From NCBI RefSeq assembly GCF_900113945.1, contig NZ_FORG01000008.1, positions 114,280-178,279 of the forward strand: a stretch of 64,000 bases of DNA, given 5' to 3'. The notes beneath the pieces were generated by a model, which did not search any database, was not told the DNA's origin, and worked only from the letters and a program-made list of their open reading frames with translations. The position numbers and the translations under genes are program-made. Below, one piece after another: positions 59,601 through 64,000 of the stretch. Origin of the DNA: Xenorhabdus mauleonii. Lineage in GTDB: Bacteria > Pseudomonadota > Gammaproteobacteria > Enterobacterales > Enterobacteriaceae. How positions within the stretch are numbered: position 1 is the stretch's first letter; each line of letters opens with the position of its first letter.

Positions 59601-62600
59601 CCGTGCTTAATCGCAACAGTGACCTTCAACAAGGGATTACCAGTAAACAGGCGATGATCCTGAATACCCAAGCGCTGGATAACGAGCAGGGAGTGATGGT
59701 GTCGGCGGATAAACTTCAAGTCAAAACGGCACAGATGAACAACCGGCAGGGCATCATGAAGGCGCAGGCGACCCTCAATCTGATCAGTCTGGGGCTGGAT
59801 AACCAGTTTGGCCGGATTGAATCCGAACAGGCGTTGTTTATCGATACACAAGGAAAAACGCTGTCCAATGCTGATGGGAAATTAAACAGTCAGGGGCGGT
59901 TGACAGTGCGCAGTGGCGATTTGGATAACCGCAGGGGCGTATTGCACGGTCAGTCAGGGGTAGACGTCGAGGTTAATCAACTGGATAACCGAGAAAAGGG
60001 TAAACTTCTGAGTGAGGCTGATCTCAAGCTTGAGGCTGATAAGGTCTGGAATCAACAGGGGCAGATAGAGGCACTGAACCACCTGAATATGACGGTGAAA
60101 GCGACACCTGTCAATCAGGATGAGATCACTTTCGATAACCGCCGTGGTCTGCTGCGCAGTGGGGGCAACATTGATCTGTCTGCGCATCACATCAATAACA
60201 CGGATACCCGGCAATCCGATCAGGGCATTGAAGGGCAAGTGCTAAATATCAGCGGGAATATCCTGAATAATACACAGGGACAATTGCTCGCCACAGAAAA
60301 TGCGAATTTGTCGCTGCAATCGGTATTGAATAACCGTCAGGGGCAGATGCAGGCTAATCAGATATTTAAAGCACGCGGAAAAGCACTGACCGTAATAAAT
60401 ACGCAAGGGGATATCAAAGCAGGGCAAGATCTGGTCATGGAGGCAGACTCCCTGAGCGGTGACGGCAAACTTCGGTCACTTGGCGATATTACCCTCAATC
60501 TGCTTAAAGGCTTTACCTTGAGCGGCGAAATCATTGCCAATGGTCAACTGATGCTCACCAGTCAGGGTGATATCACGAACCACAATACCATCAGCGCGGC
60601 AACTTTATTGGGGCATGCAGCCAACCTGACCAATGGCGCCACCGGTAAAATACTGGGGCAACATCAGCAGTGGACAGTTCAAAACACAGTGAATAACCGC
60701 GGACTGATAGACGGCTCCGAAACTTACCTGAAAACGGCACAGTTGACCAATCAGGGCACTGGGCGCATTTATGGCGACCATATTGCATTGGATACCCACA
60801 GGCTCGATAACCTGGCAGACAAGGAAAAGTCGGCCGTGATCGCGGCGCGTCATCGGCTGGATATCGGCACAAATGAGCTTAACAACACAACGCACAGCTT
60901 AATTTACAGTGACGGAGACTTGTCCATTGGCGGGCAACTCGACAGTCAGTATCGTGCTGCGGGTAAGGGCCAGGTTATCAATAACCACAGTGCCAGTATT
61001 GAAGCCGTCGGGGTTATGCGGCTGGCAATGGAAAAAATCAATAACGTTAATGACCATTTCAGCATGGAAAGGCAGTTTATCTCACAAGAGCCGGTTAAGG
61101 AATATCAGGTCAGGGGCACTCGTTATAATGTCAAAGACCATAAGATAACTATCGATAATGATGAAGTGGATCATGCCTGTGTCGATGATATGGAATGCCG
61201 TGATAGCTTTCAGTTGTACCAATACACCCGGACAATAGAGGAATCCCGGGTAAAAGAAACCGATCCGGCGAAAATTCTGGCCGGTAAAAGCCTGAACATT
61301 GATACGACCGTACTGACCAACGATAAAAGTCAGGTTGTTGCTGGGGGCTGTCTTACCGTGACCGGTGGAAAAATCGACAACATTGATGTGCAGGGAGAAC
61401 GGTATGTGACGGATAAAGGCCGGATTGAATATTTTTGGCGTATTCGTAAAAAAGGCCGTCATGATAATCAGGGCTGGAGTTCAGAGCGTTATGAACCCAA
61501 CACAGAAATCCATGCCATCACACTCACTCCGGGCACCGTTGAAGCACAGCAAGGCAATATTGAACTGAATGGCCAGCATCCGGGAGCGTATCAGGGAGAA
61601 CAGGCACAAATTAATGCCATCACCCGTTCGCCCGTCAATGCCCGTTTTGCCAATGAGGACGTGGCGGTATCTGATGCGGTATTAAGAGCGCCCCAACGTG
61701 TGGAGATCGCGAGTTCGGAGCCGGTTGCCATCGGCGAAAAACCTGTAGTGATCCGAACAGAAGTCCCGCATTACCGTTTGCCGGATAACAGCTTATTTAA
61801 AGTGAAGCTGCCATTGTCTGAACACATTGGTAACACGTTTGTTGTACCGGAACCGGAAAATCAGGTCTTGGTTGAAACCGATCCGCAGTTTACCCAACAG
61901 AAAAAATGGTTGGGTACTGACTATATGCAGCAAGCATTGCAGACCGATCACAATTATATGCATAAACGCTTGGGGGACGGGTTTTATGAACAGCGTCTGG
62001 TGCGTGAGCAAATCACGGATCTGACCGGAAAACGGTATTTGCCCGGTTACCAGAATGATGAAGAACAGTTTAAGGCGTTGATGAATGCTGGGTTGCGTGC
62101 CCAGAAAACTTTTAATTTGAAACCCGGAATCGCACTCAGCGCCGAACAAATGGCCCAATTGACCGAAGATATGGTGTGGTTGGTCGAAACTAATGTGACC
62201 CTGCCGGATGGCAGCCAACAAACGGTACTGGTGCCGCAGGTGTATATCCGTACTCAAGGCGGAACACTGGATGGCACCGGTGCTTTACTGAGCGGCAGTC
62301 GGGTTAATCTGCACTTGTCCGGTGATTTGCTGAATCAGGGGAGAATTGTCGGTCAAGAGCTCAGATTGTCAGCTGACAATATCCGCAATCAGAGCGGTCA
62401 TATGCAGGGGGATGACCTGTCTTTGCTGTCACGAACTGATCTGATACAACGGGGAGGTTCCATTCATGCCGATAAGTCGCTGGTGATACAGGCCGGGAAT
62501 AATGTTGATATCGCCAGCACCATGCGTTCGGGCGAAAATCAGGCCGGCAGCGGCCGTTTCAGTTCAACCTATGTGGATAATGTGGCCAGTATCTATGTGC

Positions 62601-64000
62601 AGGGTGACGATGGCAAACTGCATCTTCAGGCCGGAAACGATATTAACCTGTCTGCGGCGCAATTGGTGACGCAAGGGAAACACAGTGAGATCCGACTGGA
62701 CGCCGGACGGGATATTCAACTTGGTACCGCGAAAACGGCCCGTTATGAACACACCGAGGTGGGACGTGATCACCGTGTGACCAAAACCGCTGCCGATGAA
62801 GTCGGTACAGCGGTGCAGGGGGCCGGCCAAATTAAGATGCAGTCAGGGCGTGATGTTCAACTTCGCGCGGCGGAGGTGACCGCAGGCGGTAAGCTACATC
62901 TTGGTGCCGGTCGTGATGTGACGGTGTCGGCAGGCAAACAACAGCAAACCCATGATGAATATCACAAGGTCAAGGGCAGTAATAGCCTGGTGTCGTCAAA
63001 AACCACGACGACCCAGTTCCAATATGACCGCCAACAGGCTCGGAGCAGTACCCTGAGTGGCGATGCCGTTAAAGTCGAGGCAGGAAACGACATCACCGTG
63101 GGTGGCAGTAATGTGGTCGGTACACAGGATGTCACTCTAAATGCGGGCCATAACCTGAACATCACCACCGTTGAAGAGAAAAATCACGAATTTTATCAAC
63201 AGGAAGAGAAAAAATCGGGTTTGATGGGCACGGGCGGCATTGGGTTTACGGTGGGCGGTTCGACATTCAAACAATCCACTGACAGTGATGCTGTGCAGCA
63301 TAAAGGCAGTACCGTCGGCAGCAGTAACGGCCATGTTTCCCTGAGTGCGAATAATCAAGCGAGTGTGCACGGCAGCGATGTGGTGGCGGGGAAGGATCTG
63401 GATATTCAGGGTAAAGATGTGGTGCTCTCCGCTGCAAAAAACACCCATACCGAACTGAGCAAAACCGAACAGAAACAATCGGGCCTGACACTGGCACTGT
63501 CCGGGGCGGTCGGGAGTGCGCTGAATACAGCAGTACAAACGGCCAATGACGCAAAAGACACGCAAGACAGCCGGCTGAAAGCGTTGAAAAACACCCAAGT
63601 AGCATTATCGGGTGTCCAAGGCTATCAAGCATACCAACTCAGTGAAGCGAATTCAGCCAAAGCGGACGCCATTAACCAAGCGGGCGGTAAGGCGAAAAAA
63701 CCGGATGATACCATTGGCATTCAGCTCTCTTACGGCAGTCAGGCGTCGAAATCCGAAACCCGGGTGGATACCATCGACTCGCAGGGCAGTAACCTGAATG
63801 CGGGGCGGGACATTCGTATCACCGCCACCGGGGATAAGGCGGAGAAAAACAGCGGCAATATCCATATTCAGGGCAGTGGCCTGAAAGCGGGGCATGATGT
63901 TGCATTGGACGCGAAACAGGATATCGTCCTTGAATCTGCGGAAAATACCCAGACTACCCGTGGCAAAAACAGCAGTCAGGGCGGCAGCGTGGGTGTTGGG
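56696..64000 (+). CDS. TpsA/CdiA-like filamentous exoprotein, C-terminus beyond the window
   Basis: At least 2435 codons without a stop. Order: extended signal peptide (1-68, MNKHFYRVIFNKARQ to SPSVQA), TPS secretion domain (about 70-320, with QTPNSDGVSRNQYSQFDV, VIIANPAGITCHGCGFINAS), a first FHA-type beta-helix repeat field (about 320-1430, repeats such as 'LDN..G.I.a...l.l.'), a non-repeat region (about 1440-1840) containing EYQVRGTRYNVKD, a Cys pair (CVDDMEC) and TDYMQQALQTDHNYM, then a second FHA repeat field (about 1850-2435, GRDVTVSAGKQQQT). This is the CdiA arrangement: FHA-1, receptor-binding, YP, FHA-2. A pretoxin and toxin domain and an immunity gene are expected to the right. The start overlaps the acyltransferase stop. 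Confidence 0.92.
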   Translation, partial: MNKHFYRVIFNKARQMLMVVADIGRSHTAGQTRGGMSGSTSLITRVSLTPLVFGISLALGLVSPSVQARIVADNNAPGTQQPTVISAANGVAQVNIQTPNSDGVSRNQYSQFDVEQRGAILNNSGVNTKTELGGLITGNPWLAQGEAQIILNEVNSRDPSQLNGFIEVAGKRADVIIANPAGITCHGCGFINASQTTLAAGQTILENGRLKGFEVGNGILTVDGKGLNDTQSDYTRLIARAVNINGKLHAQDLTVTIGRNQVDAQGNVVQVRGGDSQNKPAFSLDVAAIGGMYANKIKLVGTEQGVGVRNAGQLGALAGNLTLNNNGQLSNSGMITASADMDLQNQSNLTNQGEMTAGQDMKIYARNHLDNQGRIKTGRHLDIQSAALDNHENGVLAAGVDSDDKLTQRGNFTLNSQGKLSNQGTIAASDDITLENQKDFLNQGKIIAGRDTTLKTRDHFIHQGQILTGRHFSSQSNTFDSQTGSILAAGVDRDGKPTQTGNLTVNARETASLHGHNLASDTLSVEAKNISLRGSQTEGNDLTLTSATRLDLQDAYLSANKAMTLSAPELIDNQRGELNAETLVLNSQQLLNNAGRITQTGQHALRLEHAAGIENNGGTIASNGQDLIVKAKMVANQKGTLAHAGSGVFSVETADFQGKDGRLISDGALKLSGGRYQLSRGSVSAQRITADIQSLDNRLGKMIQSGKNTLTLAIQQGLDNRSGTISANGTIDIRADSLVNNTLTESELGKEDVLTNEELSHAQGKIVAAEDGRLQINVKNDMNNDAGQLRASDSVTISASAIHNQKGRISSSGGDIALTTGQLNNEKGQIKAGDVDINTGSHQLNNTAGQVAAERRMTLQTGELLNQGGLIQSGQALTINTHGEHLDNRNTHLSGGVFSQGAINLTVGRLSNQSGHIGSGGDLTLIGEDVANQQGQILGEKNTSLTVAGLNNNHGLLQSGGQLTLNAQSVLNRNSDLQQGITSKQAMILNTQALDNEQGVMVSADKLQVKTAQMNNRQGIMKAQATLNLISLGLDNQFGRIESEQALFIDTQGKTLSNADGKLNSQGRLTVRSGDLDNRRGVLHGQSGVDVEVNQLDNREKGKLLSEADLKLEADKVWNQQGQIEALNHLNMTVKATPVNQDEITFDNRRGLLRSGGNIDLSAHHINNTDTRQSDQGIEGQVLNISGNILNNTQGQLLATENANLSLQSVLNNRQGQMQANQIFKARGKALTVINTQGDIKAGQDLVMEADSLSGDGKLRSLGDITLNLLKGFTLSGEIIANGQLMLTSQGDITNHNTISAATLLGHAANLTNGATGKILGQHQQWTVQNTVNNRGLIDGSETYLKTAQLTNQGTGRIYGDHIALDTHRLDNLADKEKSAVIAARHRLDIGTNELNNTTHSLIYSDGDLSIGGQLDSQYRAAGKGQVINNHSASIEAVGVMRLAMEKINNVNDHFSMERQFISQEPVKEYQVRGTRYNVKDHKITIDNDEVDHACVDDMECRDSFQLYQYTRTIEESRVKETDPAKILAGKSLNIDTTVLTNDKSQVVAGGCLTVTGGKIDNIDVQGERYVTDKGRIEYFWRIRKKGRHDNQGWSSERYEPNTEIHAITLTPGTVEAQQGNIELNGQHPGAYQGEQAQINAITRSPVNARFANEDVAVSDAVLRAPQRVEIASSEPVAIGEKPVVIRTEVPHYRLPDNSLFKVKLPLSEHIGNTFVVPEPENQVLVETDPQFTQQKKWLGTDYMQQALQTDHNYMHKRLGDGFYEQRLVREQITDLTGKRYLPGYQNDEEQFKALMNAGLRAQKTFNLKPGIALSAEQMAQLTEDMVWLVETNVTLPDGSQQTVLVPQVYIRTQGGTLDGTGALLSGSRVNLHLSGDLLNQGRIVGQELRLSADNIRNQSGHMQGDDLSLLSRTDLIQRGGSIHADKSLVIQAGNNVDIASTMRSGENQAGSGRFSSTYVDNVASIYVQGDDGKLHLQAGNDINLSAAQLVTQGKHSEIRLDAGRDIQLGTAKTARYEHTEVGRDHRVTKTAADEVGTAVQGAGQIKMQSGRDVQLRAAEVTAGGKLHLGAGRDVTVSAGKQQQTHDEYHKVKGSNSLVSSKTTTTQFQYDRQQARSSTLSGDAVKVEAGNDITVGGSNVVGTQDVTLNAGHNLNITTVEEKNHEFYQQEEKKSGLMGTGGIGFTVGGSTFKQSTDSDAVQHKGSTVGSSNGHVSLSANNQASVHGSDVVAGKDLDIQGKDVVLSAAKNTHTELSKTEQKQSGLTLALSGAVGSALNTAVQTANDAKDTQDSRLKALKNTQVALSGVQGYQAYQLSEANSAKADAINQAGGKAKKPDDTIGIQLSYGSQASKSETRVDTIDSQGSNLNAGRDIRITATGDKAEKNSGNIHIQGSGLKAGHDVALDAKQDIVLESAENTQTTRGKNSSQGGSVGVG

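Noticed and set aside
59351..59851. Long minus-strand frames inside the TpsA gene (for example 166 and 153 codons)
   Set aside because: Antisense frames produced by the codon use of the repetitive exoprotein gene.

Overview
The window reads as a chromosomal segment of a Gram-negative enterobacterium of the Morganellaceae, most likely Xenorhabdus (Photorhabdus is second choice). The evidence is gene order and content. The housekeeping blocks aspS-nudB-yebC-ruvC-ruvAB-znuBC/znuA-mepM-lpxM, argS/yecM-cutC/cmoAB, and ghrA-ycdY/yceB-mdtH/rimJ-murJ match E. coli gene by gene. They are interleaved with accessory loci typical of insect-associated bacteria: a pxaAB-type pyrrolizidine-alkaloid NRPS locus, a Nit1C nitrilase cluster, duplicated propeller proteins and a large two-partner-secretion exoprotein. 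All identifications come from reading translated sequence and motifs; no database search was run.

Layout. 1-3864: a Nit1C cluster (nitB-nitC-nitD on the minus strand, nitD running off the left edge) with the divergent sigma-54 activator nitA; a -24/-12 promoter and three palindromes lie between them. 4008-4415: a gene remnant and a dispersed palindromic repeat. 4448-13080: pxaA (C-A-T-C-A-T-TE) and pxaB (FAD monooxygenase). 13942-16862: two tandem 430-residue propeller proteins with an almost identical first half and a diverged second half. 17191-23317: dauA, then a ynbA-ynbC-ynbD operon that lacks ynbB and has an extra small membrane-protein gene. 23780-25723: an alpha/beta hydrolase and a PIG3-type quinone oxidoreductase. 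25770-26044: two identical tRNA-Ser(GGA) genes.

26355-32407: ghrA, ycdY, yceB, mdtH, rimJ, murJ. 32478-33275: an unrecognised protein with a disordered C-terminus, inserted between core genes. 33817-50805: a long core region (argS, yecM, cutC, cmoB, cmoA, yecN, aspS, nudB, yebC, ruvC, ruvA, ruvB, znuB, znuC, znuA, mepM, lpxM) with a recognisable LexA box before ruvA and a Zur box between znuC and znuA. 51246-53476: an MFS transporter, small unrecognised ORFs and a 175-residue orphan protein. 54443-64000: a two-partner-secretion operon made of a TpsB transporter, a HlyC-type lysine acyltransferase and a TpsA/CdiA-like exoprotein of at least 2435 residues whose C-terminus lies beyond the window.

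How the genes work together. NitA probably activates nitBCD from the sigma-54 promoter. PxaA assembles an acyl-Ser/Dha-Pro-type product that PxaB oxidises. YnbA, YnbC and YnbD form an uncharacterised lipid head-group, hydrolase/methyltransferase and phosphatase pathway. ZnuABC imports zinc under Zur control. RuvABC resolves Holliday junctions, with ruvAB under SOS control. The TpsB pore exports TpsA, and the acyltransferase probably modifies TpsA before export.
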